Assembly (NCBI GenBank): GCA_900491605.1
Contig: UESW01004633.1
Location: forward strand, 351,625-415,624
Origin: Calamus simplicifolius
Lineage: Eukaryota; Streptophyta; Magnoliopsida; Arecales; Arecaceae
DNA: 64,000 nt
Direction of reading: 5' to 3'
The notes beneath the pieces are model-generated. The model worked only from the letters and a program-made list of their open reading frames with translations, did not search any database and was not told the DNA's origin. Position 1 is the stretch's first letter; each line of letters opens with the position of its first letter. Shown piece after piece: positions 1 through 9,155 of the stretch. Both the position numbers and the translations under genes were made by a program.

Positions 1-236
1 TGTAAGAATGGAAGGCAAAGCCCACGAAGTGCAAACTGAAATCTGCGACTCTTGTACTGCAAAACTTCCATCTGATAAAAAGACATTCAGATTCAGCACA
101 GAAAACACAAAGAAGTGAAGAACCCTAAACCAACAGCAAAATCAAGAACCGAATCAAACACAAACGAAACCTATGGTCCAATGGTGTGGAAACAACCAGA
201 TCGATCGAAAGGAAATAACTTACAGAGAACATGAAG

Positions 237-394
237 GAGTAGTTTTTTAAACCGGTGCAAAAAAGGAACCGGTTTTAAAACAAAGGATGGGAACAAAAGG
301 TTTTATCAAAATGGTGTTAAAGTAGAAAACGCCATTTCAAATGGTGTTTTCTACTTGCACATCATCATCCTCTGGTTCGGCCTGTTGATGGGAC
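237..394 (+). repeat. Left terminal inverted repeat of the 237-1163 element
   Basis: It pairs with the reverse complement of 981-1163. Besides the terminal 15 bases, the two arms share a stretch reading ATCAAAATG, then TTAAAGTA, and a segment around TCTGG(T/C)TCGG. Most differences are G/C in this arm against A/T in the right arm, so this arm looks like the better-preserved one. Confidence 0.75.
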
Positions 395-404
395 GACCAG
401 AAAT

Positions 405-975
405 CGTCACTTCAAGTGGCGATTTCAAATAGGTTGAAACCGCCACTTCTTGATTTTCTTCCGATCACGATTCCTTCTTAAACGCTCGGAGCCTCCCAAC
501 GATCATAATCCTCTATTATCTATTATCTTGTTATATCTATTATCAAGATAATAGGTATAACAAGATAATTCTGATTGTTATATCTATTATCTTGTTATAG
601 ATAATAGATATAACAAGATAATATAGATATAACAAGATAATTCTAATTAACAAGAAAATAGATATAACAAGATAATTCTGATTGATACTGAATCATTAAC
701 CATCATCTAACCCTTTTTTTTATTTGTTAGAAGATTATGCGAAGGAAGGGATCCGTAGCGTTTAAGTCCCTATAGGAAATTAAGTCCGTTACTTGGAGTG
801 GCGATTTCAGGATAGAAATCGCCACCTTGAATAGGGAATTCAACTCAAATGAAATCGCCATATAGAATGGCGATTTCAATGGATTAAAATCGCCACTTCA
901 AGTGGCGATATCAACTTAAATAAAATCGCCACTCTGAGTGGCGATTTTATCCAATTGAAATCGTTAGCGATTTTT
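405..975. repeat. Cluster of AAATCGCCACTT / AAGTGGCGATTT palindromes
   Basis: About ten copies of AAATCGCCA and its reverse complement TGGCGATTT occur here, often as adjacent inverted pairs a few bases apart (around 408-428, 790-825, 855-885, 885-910 and 925-950). Each pair could form a short hairpin in single-stranded DNA or RNA. The cluster lies wholly inside the inverted-repeat element. Its role is unknown. Confidence 0.7.
510..690. repeat. AT-rich repeat with internal dyads
   Basis: Repeats of TATAACAAGATAAT and its reverse complement ATTATCTTGTTATA, separated by TCTGATTG or TCTAATTA spacers. Copies lie in both orientations, so the block is strongly self-complementary. It is inside the 237-1163 element. 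Confidence 0.7.
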
Positions 976-980
976 ATCTA

Positions 981-1163
981 ACCCCGTTGATGGGACCGAG
1001 CCAGAGAATGATGACATAGAAATAGAAAATATTATTTAAAATGATATTTTTTACTTTAATATCATTTTGATATAATTTTTTAATATTATTTTAATATAAT
1101 TTTTTATTTTTATCTTTTTATTTTAAAATCGATGCGTTTTGATATCGATTTAAAAAACTACTC
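981..1163 (-). repeat. Right terminal inverted repeat of the 237-1163 element
   Basis: Reverse complement of the left arm, with many C-to-T and G-to-A type changes and about 25 extra AT-rich bases. It ends in CTACTC at 1163, directly before the right copy of the target duplication. Confidence 0.72.
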
Positions 1164-1172
1164 AACATGTTG

Positions 1173-2271
1173 AATAGCCTGCTCCAGAACCGACGCAGAC
1201 CCATCTCCCGCGCCGACTTCATTGAGTTCGGTGGTCCAGGAGAGGAGAGACTGCCCTCTCCGCGTCTCATTATATTTAGAGTACTGCTTGCCGGTCACAC
1301 CAGAAGTCACGGGTTTATATTTTTTTCTTGCACATGTACCAACTATAGAATTGCATAGCTTGTGGTCCCAAGCATGATGCCTCCCTCGTCAGGTCATGTC
1401 AGGCTGAGAATGGCTTTAAAAAAAATCAAAGGATGCATGTCACTGTCAAAAAAAAAAAAAAATTTAATTTAGCAATACAAGATAGTGATGCACAAAAAAA
1501 ATTTTTTTATAAAATAATAATAAATTAATAATTAATAATTAATTAGTAACAAACCGAACTAATGATATCGCAAATTAGGGATGGAGTCCATGTATACATA
1601 ATGCTAATTAGCAACTCTAGTCCTAAATAAAATTCCATCTGCCCTAAATCCCGTCTCCTTTGCTCGCATTCATTCTCTTTCATCCGAAACTAAAGTCAGT
1701 GGAAGGAGTTCATAGCGCAGATCTCTCCTCCTTTCCTCTCTTTCTTTCATTCACGATCTTTCGTGCGAGCGAGGATTCGACTTTCGATCTCATCGTCGAG
1801 AGGTTTAAACCTCGCCTCCAGTGAGTAGGGGTGCAGCTCGGAGTCATGAAATTGATTTTTCTCAACTAACACTATTTATAAAATATTAATTTAATTCTAT
1901 TTATAAAATTTTAATTTTATTTTTATTTTTAAAAATTAAGTTCGAATTAAGCTTCGAATTAAAATTAGAATTAATAAAAAAATAAAATAAAATATTTTTT
2001 TAAAAAAATAAATAAATATCAAATTATGGATCCTAAAAATAAAAAAATAAAAGTTCTTGTCGAACGCATAAGCTGAACTTGAGGCTTTAATATTGTATTA
2101 AAAAAAATTTACCTGAAATAAATAAGAGAAGGAAGTGCCGTAAATAAAAAAGAGAAGAAGACGAAAAGTGAAACGAAATGTATGAATGGTCCGTTTGTCC
2201 TTCTTTTTTTCGCCTGCAATCGACGGCCTTGTCCTCCTTGCCCTCAAGTTGATCATCTCGTTCAATCCGAC
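1173..2271. other. Non-coding, AT-rich, no gene seen
   Basis: No coding region can be supported. A pyrimidine-rich stretch at about 1715-1750 followed by GC-richer sequence to 1830 resembles a 5' leader, but no open frame follows it. 1860-2050 is very AT-rich. Confidence 0.5.
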
Positions 2272-2459
2272 TGTGATGCCCCTCCCAATTGTCCCACATC
2301 GGATAATTGGGAGTTGGTTAAGTGGTTTATAACCGGTTAAGCAAGAAAGACAAGGCACCAATTGGATCCCTTTTTGGGCTGTGGTGGCCCAAGTTGGTGT
2401 GGACCTTGTCCGTCTTGCTTTCTTGTAATGAAACGGGCCCATGGGCCCGGGTCGTTACA
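2272..2459 (+). repeat. 5' LTR of the TRIM element
   Basis: Begins TGTGATGCCC, ends CGTTACA. It contains a GGGCCCATGGGCCC palindrome near its 3' end (2435-2450). Confidence 0.82.
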
Positions 2460-2462
2460 ATA

Positions 2463-2475
2463 TGGTATCAGAGCC
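2463..2475 (+). promoter_or_regulatory. Primer-binding site (initiator Met tRNA)
   Basis: TGGTATCAGAGCC, the standard plant Copia/TRIM primer-binding site, 3 bases after the LTR end. Confidence 0.88.
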
Positions 2476-2607
2476 TCGCACCAGTCGGAAGTACAGGAGC
2501 TAAGTGCCATGCTACATCCATGGGGGATGGGAGCCACCTCTTGAACCTGTGGGGGCCACCTCTAGAATCCTGCCTGTCTGATGAATTACCCCTTAAGGGG
2601 GGTAGAT

Positions 2608-2663
2608 TGTGATGCCCCTTACATCGGATAATCCGGTTAAGCAAGAAAGACAAGGCACCAATT
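2608..2663 (+). repeat. Truncated 3' LTR of the TRIM element
   Basis: Matches the 5' LTR start and its CCGGTTAAGCAAGAAAG block through CACCAATT, but is missing two short internal blocks. It then runs into unrelated sequence at 2664. Confidence 0.78.
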
Positions 2664-3475
2664 ATCTTATGATTGGTGGATTGCGGTCAATCCCCCGGAT
2701 CAATTACAAATCGGACCAGATTAAATCTGGGTCTTTTGGATTCGGATTGAGCAAACATGAGTTTAAACACTACTGTAAATCAGATTCGATGGATCAAATT
2801 TGGATCGACCTGAATTCGGCCCAAGTTGCATCCCTACCAATGAGGTATGCATTCTGTAGCGATAGGGATCGGCTTGTGGTAGGCTTCTTCAAGGGTTTTG
2901 GTTCGTGGTTTGAGTTGATTCCATTATGTCCCCATTAGCTAAGAAGAAGGCTTGCGTGGAAGAAGGAACAGATCTTGCTTCACTCTCATTATATATATAT
3001 ATATATGCATGCAGACCTATCCTATCTTATCCCGTGAATATATACTAACATCTCTTGTTGGCCATTTGCACATTTTTTCAGCAGCTTTCGAAGAATATAG
3101 AGTTTTGTTAGCGAGCCATTGCATGGGCTTATCTTGCAATCTGTCGTTAAAAGCAAGGAGATGGACACGTCATCATTTTAGCAGATGATTTTAATATTTG
3201 TAATTAAGTTTATCTTCTAAGATATGGCCCTTGGCATTGTTGTCAAACTATCTCCCAAAGTGCATTGCAAATTTTATCCAAGTCATCCTGTTACCAATGT
3301 TATGGACATTAACTTCTCAAAATATCTACTTAAACTAAGTCTAAACAAAAAACTTTGTTATCATGCTTTTGATCGTGAGTAAATAATATCATAATTTATA
3401 AAAAAAATTAAGAGAATAAGAGAGAGGAGCATAAAAGGGTTGGGCCTTTCTGTCAAACTTTGGATGGTAAGATTG
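2664..3475. other. Non-coding, no gene seen
   Basis: Unique-looking sequence with a short TA microsatellite at about 2990-3006. Open frames here are short and resemble nothing recognised. Confidence 0.5.
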
Positions 3476-3489
3476 AAAGTCAGTTTTTC
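3476..3489. repeat. Left target-site duplication of LINE 1
   Basis: AAAGTCAGTTTTTC, repeated exactly at 6110-6123 after the LINE poly(A). Confidence 0.88.
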
Positions 3490-6109
3490 TCCTTAGCACT
3501 ACCGGCCGATTAGTTTATGCACTACTTTATACAAGGTCTGCGCTCGTCTTTTGGTTTCTCGGTGAGGCTGGTAATTCCTCGCCTTATTTCTCCTGAGCAA
3601 GAGGCTTTTCTCTTAGGTCGTTGTATCTCTGATAATGTTTTGCTAGCTCAGGAGTTCATGCATGATCTTCATCGAGCCTCTACTCGTCAGTGTCTTATGG
3701 CTGTGAAGATGGATATGGAGAGAGAGCTTATGATAGACTGAGCTGGGATTTTCTCTATCGCACTCTTCAGGAGTTTAGGTTTGTTGATCTCTTTATTGCT
3801 TGGATTAGGGCCTGTGTTCACTGGCCGTCCTTCTCTATTATTGTAAATGGTGGCCTAACGGAGTTTTTTCATTCAGCTGTTGGTCTGAGGTAGGGATATC
3901 CTTTATCCCCGTTCGTGTTTATCTTATCTGCTGATGCGTTATCTCGGGCTCTTTCTCTAGCTCAGCATGATCCCTCCTTTGTTCCTTATAGTGGGGGGCC
4001 TAATTGGCCATTGTTCTCCCATCTTCTATTTGCATATGATTGTATTCTCTTGGGCAGGGCCACTACCTTTAATGCTTCTGTCTTTGCCACTATTATTCAG
4101 TCTTATTGTTGGGCTTCTGGTCAGAAAGTCAACCTCAGTAAATCCTTGATTTGCTTCAGTCCGAAGACTGACATTGCTGTCAGGGGATCTATTATGCGAA
4201 TCTTGGATATCTCTGAGCAGGCCGACCGTATGTCCTATCTTGGGATTACCATCACTGGGAGATGGCCACGAAGTATTGATTTCAGTGACCTTGAGCGCCG
4301 TGTTCGTGACCGGTTGGATGGATGGCAGGTCACTGGGTTATCTATGATGGCCAGGCTTACCCTTATCCGGTCTGTGCTTACTTCTCTCCCGATCTACATT
4401 TTATCTAACGTTGCGGTTCCGGTATCTTGTTTGAGGAGGTTGGAGAGATATTTCTGGGATTTCCTCTGGGGCTCTATGCAGGACGGTCATGGTATCTACC
4501 TTATGGCATGGGATACGGTATGTATGCCGATTTCAGAAGGGGGCTTGGGATCCACTCCCTCATTGTCAGGAGAGAGGCTTTGACTGCTAGACATGCTTCC
4601 CGCTTCCTGCTTGATCCGCATTGCTTGTGGAGTTCATTTATGTGTGCCAAATATGGAGATTGGACCCCTTCTACTTCTCCTCAGTCGACTCGGGGATACT
4701 CTTTCTTCTGAAAAGAGGTTTGCGTTATGGCCCGGCCATTCTGTTTAACATATCGTGGATGATTGGTGACGGCGCCTCTGCTGATGTTGTCGGTGGATCG
4801 CCGATCTTCCTCTTAGTCGCTGGCCTACTTTTGTGAGCTCTGATATCCCCAGTGGTATGAGAGTTACTGATTTAATTGCTTAAGATCGTCATGGGTGGCA
4901 TCTTTCTTTGGTATCTTCTCTGTTTGGTGATGAGCTCTTTCGGCGTATTCTTTCTATTCCTCTTTTTTTGGGTCACATTTCTGATACCACTTTATGGAGG
5001 AGATCCTATTCGACTCGTGCTCCTATCAGAGATCTTGTGAAGGCTTACAGACCTCAGCCCAGGCATACTTTGGATGGTTCTTGGATATGGAAGCTTCCCA
5101 TTCACCCCAGAGTTTGTCACTTTATTTGGAAGTTGGCTTGGGACTGCCTCCCTACGTGTTCCTTGCTTTCTAGGAGGGGTATGTCGATCCAGGCCACATG
5201 TCCTCTTTGTAGGTTAGATGATGAGACCATTGATCATGTTATTTTCTTATGCGGTAGAGCGAGACTGATCTGGCAGATCTCGGGGTTTTGCCTCTGGGGT
5301 GATGGGAGTGACCCTAACTGCAACTCTTTTCTGCGATTGATCAGGCTTGACATTCGGAGGGGTATTTGGAAGGTGGGTACCATGATTGCTTACCAGGTCT
5401 GGCTATCTCGGAACCGGATTTTTTTTTTGATAAGGATGATCCCCCTCATAGGCTTGTTCAGATTACTTTGTCCCTTTCTGCAAAGTACACCCTTCATCAT
5501 ACTCATGTTGGTTCTGATGACCTTGGAACCTGGGGCTCCCCTGCTGCCTTGGCAGCGCACTGGCAGACGGTCCTTATCTCCTGGGAGCCCCCACCCCTAG
5601 GGTTTGTCAAAATCAACTTTGATGGGAGTGTCCGTGGTAGAACTGCTGGTTCGGGCTTTGTGATCCGTGGGTCGGATAGGTTGATGCTAGCTGCGGGTGG
5701 TTTTGGCCTCCTTGACCTGTCGGTGCCTTTAGTCGAGTTGTATGCGACTTGGGCCGGTATATCTTTTGCCATTCGCAGTCTGGGGAGCTGCAGGATTTTC
5801 ATTGACGGGGACTCCATTACTATTATCAGTTGGCTCTGTTAGGTCTCTGCTGACCAGTTCTCTTCCATACCTTTGCTTCGTGACATTCGGACTATGCTTC
5901 GCCAGGCTGACACCTGGATCCGACATATCTATCGGGAAGCTAACTCAGCAGCTGACTGGGTAGCTGGTCGGGTGGCCCATTACTCTGGTCCATGGTTCTG
6001 ATCGCAGGGTGACCCATGCCCTATGGTTCTCTCTCAAATTCTGTACTCTGACATATTGGGTTTGACTAACCCTGGATTGATGTGATCGTCCGTCTGTATA
6101 AAAAAAAAA
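3490..6109 (+). mobile_element. 5'-truncated L1-type LINE (LINE 1)
   Basis: A 2.6 kb non-LTR retrotransposon copy lies between two identical 14-base duplications and ends in a poly(A) run (about 6099-6112), the hallmark of target-primed reverse transcription. It starts inside the reverse transcriptase domain, so the endonuclease and ORF1 were never copied. Its 3' end (GTGATCGTCCGTCTGTA) resembles the ends of the LINEs at 8230 and 9130, so all three belong to one family group. Confidence 0.92.
3517..6001 (+). pseudogene. LINE ORF2 remnant: reverse transcriptase, zf-RVT, RNase H
   Basis: Read in order across several frames, the region gives the second half of an L1-type reverse transcriptase (to about 4500), a zinc-binding zf-RVT region with CPLC and DHVIFLC (about 5090-5280), and a plant RNase H domain with NFDGS, ELYA and IDGDS (about 5600-5990). 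It would have served as the enzyme of target-primed reverse transcription. The copy is dead: the catalytic FADD motif reads FAYD (about 4027-4041), the N-terminal domains are absent, and stops or frameshifts interrupt the frame, for example near 3735, 3891, 4709 and 5840. The RNase H catalytic glutamate (ELYA) survives, unlike in the neighbouring 9130-15171 copy. The RNase H tail is typical of the plant L1 clade annotated as At1g65750-like proteins. Confidence 0.88.
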
Positions 6110-6123
6110 AAAGTCAGTTTTTC
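6110..6123. repeat. Right target-site duplication of LINE 1
   Basis: Exact copy of 3476-3489, directly after the poly(A) tail. Confidence 0.88.
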
Positions 6124-8213
6124 AAAAAAAAAAAAACTTATAAAAGCACTGTAGCTGAACTCTTAAACAATTGTTTCATGTTACTTTTGCACTTTGGGCC
6201 TATCAAACATACCAGCCTATAAAATTAAAACTATGATCCTAAAAAGATTAAGCAAGTATATATAGTATAAAATGTTTTTAATAATTATTAATGCATAATA
6301 TAAATAATATTATTGAAAAAATTAGAATTTTATAATCACTGTTTCATATATAATTATGTTCAATTTATAATATACAAATATTATCAAAACCAATATTTTA
6401 TTTGAAAATTAAAAAGATAGCTTTTCAAAGTTAATGTAATACTTATGCCATTATTTTTAATGAATAACAAATCATTCCTAATCAGTATTTCATAACCATT
6501 ATTTATTTGAGACTTAGGCCACATAAAACCACATAAAATTCTTGTGACAAAGCCTGCCATATATATTGTTCTGCATAATTTTTCTATGGAGTAGACTCAC
6601 TATTACATTTTTATATCCCATGAAGTAGATCCACCGTGCTACATTTAAGCTCTACGACGTAAGTTTATTGTATCATATTTAACCCCTCTGTTTCAGGCTT
6701 ATTATATACTATATTTAACTTGCATATTAGAGCTATCTAATCAAATTTTGAAATGATGAGATGCCAACGTATAGTCCACATTAGCAAGGTCCACTATTTA
6801 GCCTGATTAAGATTGCAAACCACACATAAAACTTAAAAGTTTTACCCTTATCATCTCATTTTATTTTTACAATTTATACAAATGGCTCTACAATTTATAA
6901 AATACTCAATTATCTATATGTATCAATATTTCAAATAATTGGCATACATGCATGGTTTTTCAAATAAGAATCCAAGTCCTTTTAAAATACAAATTCAAAG
7001 TTATGGAAATGTTTCTCATGATTTTAATATATTTCAATAAGCATAATTCTGGTTCATAAAGGCATATGCATATGAGTATCAAAACATATTAGAGTTTCTA
7101 TAATAGGATGATTTCCCGCTTAATCGAAGTCACATATAAATAAGGAATATAGAGTAATTTACATATTTTTCAAAGTATTTTACAATTATATAATAAAAGA
7201 GAGATAGATAGAGGAAGAGATATTATAATCAAGATACCCAAACTAATATAAGGTTACTTACATTGTAAAAAGCAAACAACAACCAAATTTATTTACTTGA
7301 AAAGTGAATAATTGTTAACTATTCTGTTTTGTAACTTTGAAGTTTACTATTTTTTCTCTTTCTTTGACTATCATGTCTTAGCTCTATGCTTATTTCTATA
7401 AACAATCAAATGAATACCATTTTATAAATTTTAGAAAAAAATTTGCTTCGTTAATGATTTTTTAAGGGAAAAAAGAATTTTTAAAGTACACATTTAAATG
7501 TTTTGGGGTGATTTTATCCCTGAGTATAAGTATGAGATAGGCAATATATAAATTTTAAAAGCCTAACATATATTTATTGCATTAGATACATACATTTTAA
7601 TATGTAATAAATAATTATTTTGATTGATACATCTTCTGTACTTTGGTTGACACATAAAATCGCCAAGAACCCCTAATTAAATATGTGTTGCTTTGGAAAA
7701 TAAAAATAAAAATATTATTTTATTACTATATCAATAAATAATTTGATTTTTTCATCTCAAGTTATAATATTAAATTTTTATTTTTATTTTAAAAATATAA
7801 TAATATTTTTTTTAAAAACTAGGTAATACAAAGCTACGCTACCCATCAAAGGCCCTGTTTAAGACAGTTGTTAAGAGGTAGTTGTTCACTATCAGCCATC
7901 TGAGCCAGCTATTTTTTAATAACTAGGAGTAACAGCCATCCCAGACTGGAGTGTAGTGGGTATGAAATAGTCTGATTTTTTTTTAAAAAAAATCAAAGCA
8001 GGAATGCATATTGCTTGGCATTTTTCTGTGTCCTTATTAATCTTGGGTATACACAGCTTCAATAAATATTTTGCAATGAATGGACATATTGAAAGATGTG
8101 CTTTGTCCAGTGTTTACATTAAGCATGAGTCCATCACAACGTAGCGTTGTCACATTATTTCTATCGGATCTATGCGTCTAAAAAAAATATAAAAAAGAAA
8201 GCTAGACAAAATA
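6124..8213. other. AT-rich non-coding stretch
   Basis: About 2.1 kb without a supportable gene. At 7850-7990 a segment beginning AAGGCCCTGTTTAAG resembles the end of a small DNA transposon, but I could not find a matching inverted end. A dyad of T and A runs lies near 7975-7995. Confidence 0.5.
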
Positions 8214-8229
8214 ATATCTATCTTGGCTT

Positions 8230-9081
8230 TTTTTTTATTTACACAAAGGGACGGTCACACCATTTTAGGGTTAATCAAGTCTAATATATCAGAGTACAAA
8301 ATTTGAGTAAGAGCCAGCGGGCACGTATCACCCTGCTTCCAGCTTCAAGGTCCGAAGTGGTGGGCCATCCGGGTAGCAATCCAATCAACCGCTGAGTTAG
8401 CTTCCCGATAAATATATCGGACATGGGTGTTATAAGCATGATGAAGCATAGTCCGAATGTCGCTGATCAAGGAGTTAGTAGACAGAGGGACGCTCAGGCC
8501 TTGTCGTAGCCAGCGAACAACAGTAATAGAGTCCCCCTCAATAATAAGCCTGCGGATGCCAAGACTATGAATGGCATAGGATATACCAGCGCACGCAGCA
8601 TATAGCTCACCTAATGGCATTGAAAGGTCAAGAAGGCCGATTCTACCAGCCGCCAGCATCGACCCATCCGACCCACGGATCACAAAAGCCGATCCAGCCA
8701 TTCTACCTCGAACACTCCTACCAAAATTGATTTTGACAAACTCTAGAGGTGGGGGCTCCCAAGAGATAAAGACCGTACACCGATGCACTGCCGAGGCAGC
8801 AAGGGAATCCTAGAAGCTAGGGTCATCAGAATCAAGAGCTGCATGATGGAGAGTGTACTCGGTAGAAAGGGACATAGCTGTCTTGACAATCCTGTAGGAA
8901 GGGTCAGTCACATCAGCGAAGATATGCTGATTTTGAGACAACCAGATCTGATGAGCAATGTAAGCCATCAGGGCACCCAACTATTGGTTATCCCTCCGCA
9001 TATCCTGCCAAATCAAAGATAAAAGGAAAGTGCGATAAAGATCACTACTATCATCCTAAGAGCGGTAACCCAAGATATGCC
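8230..9081 (-). mobile_element. 5'-truncated L1-type LINE (LINE 2)
   Basis: A short minus-strand LINE copy whose poly(A) tail reads as the T run at about 8228-8238. A 16-base direct duplication, ATATCTATCTTGGCTT, flanks it at 8214-8229 and 9082-9097. Only the RNase H end and some upstream ORF2 sequence were copied. The next LINE begins 48 bases to the right. Confidence 0.9.
8345..8788 (-). pseudogene. LINE RNase H domain remnant
   Basis: A 147-residue open stretch matches the RNase H end of plant L1 ORF2. It starts in the linker before FVKINF and runs through ELYA, IEGDS and REANSAVDW to a stop close to the element 3' end. The first catalytic aspartate is lost: the usual NFDGS reads NFGRS. 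The acidic residues in ELYA, EGDS and VDW are present. The piece lacks reverse transcriptase and would not be functional alone. It is the best-preserved open frame of LINE 2, and its similarity to the other RNase H copies here is clear. Confidence 0.85.
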
Positions 9082-9155
9082 ATATCTATCTTGGCTTCGC
9101 TTGTATGATAACCATAGACTTTGTTTTTTATTTTTTTTTTGGTACAGACAGGCGA

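Larger units (their letters stand above)
237..1163. mobile_element. Non-autonomous TIR element, MULE-like, 927 bp
   Basis: The two ends are long inverted repeats (237-394 and 981-1163) beginning with the same 15 bases, GAGTAGTTTTTTAAA. The 9 bases outside each end, AACATGAAG (228-236) and AACATGTTG (1164-1172), match at 7 of 9 positions, as expected for a 9-base target duplication that has since mutated. Nine-base duplications and long inverted repeats are typical of Mutator-like elements. No transposase is encoded, so mobilisation would need a partner in trans. The interior is filled with short palindromes and an AT-rich repeat. Superfamily assignment is inference; the element structure itself is seen directly. 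Confidence 0.75.
2272..2663 (+). mobile_element. TRIM retrotransposon with truncated 3' LTR
   Basis: A 188-base LTR (2272-2459, TGTGATGCC...GTTACA) is followed 3 bases later by a perfect plant primer-binding site, TGGTATCAGAGCC (2463-2475), complementary to the 3' end of initiator-methionine tRNA. After an internal region of only about 148 bases comes a polypurine tract, AAGGGGGGTAGAT (2595-2607), and then a second LTR start, TGTGATGCCCC (2608). This is the layout of a terminal-repeat retrotransposon in miniature. It has no coding capacity, so retrotransposition would depend on another element. The 3' LTR matches only to 2663 and also lacks internal blocks. Confidence 0.85.

Noticed and set aside
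1167..1358. 63-residue open frame right of the inverted-repeat element
   Set aside because: Short, overlaps the target duplication, and has no recognisable similarity or promoter.
7850..7990. Possible small DNA transposon with GGCCCTGTTT end
   Set aside because: No matching inverted end or target duplication could be found nearby.
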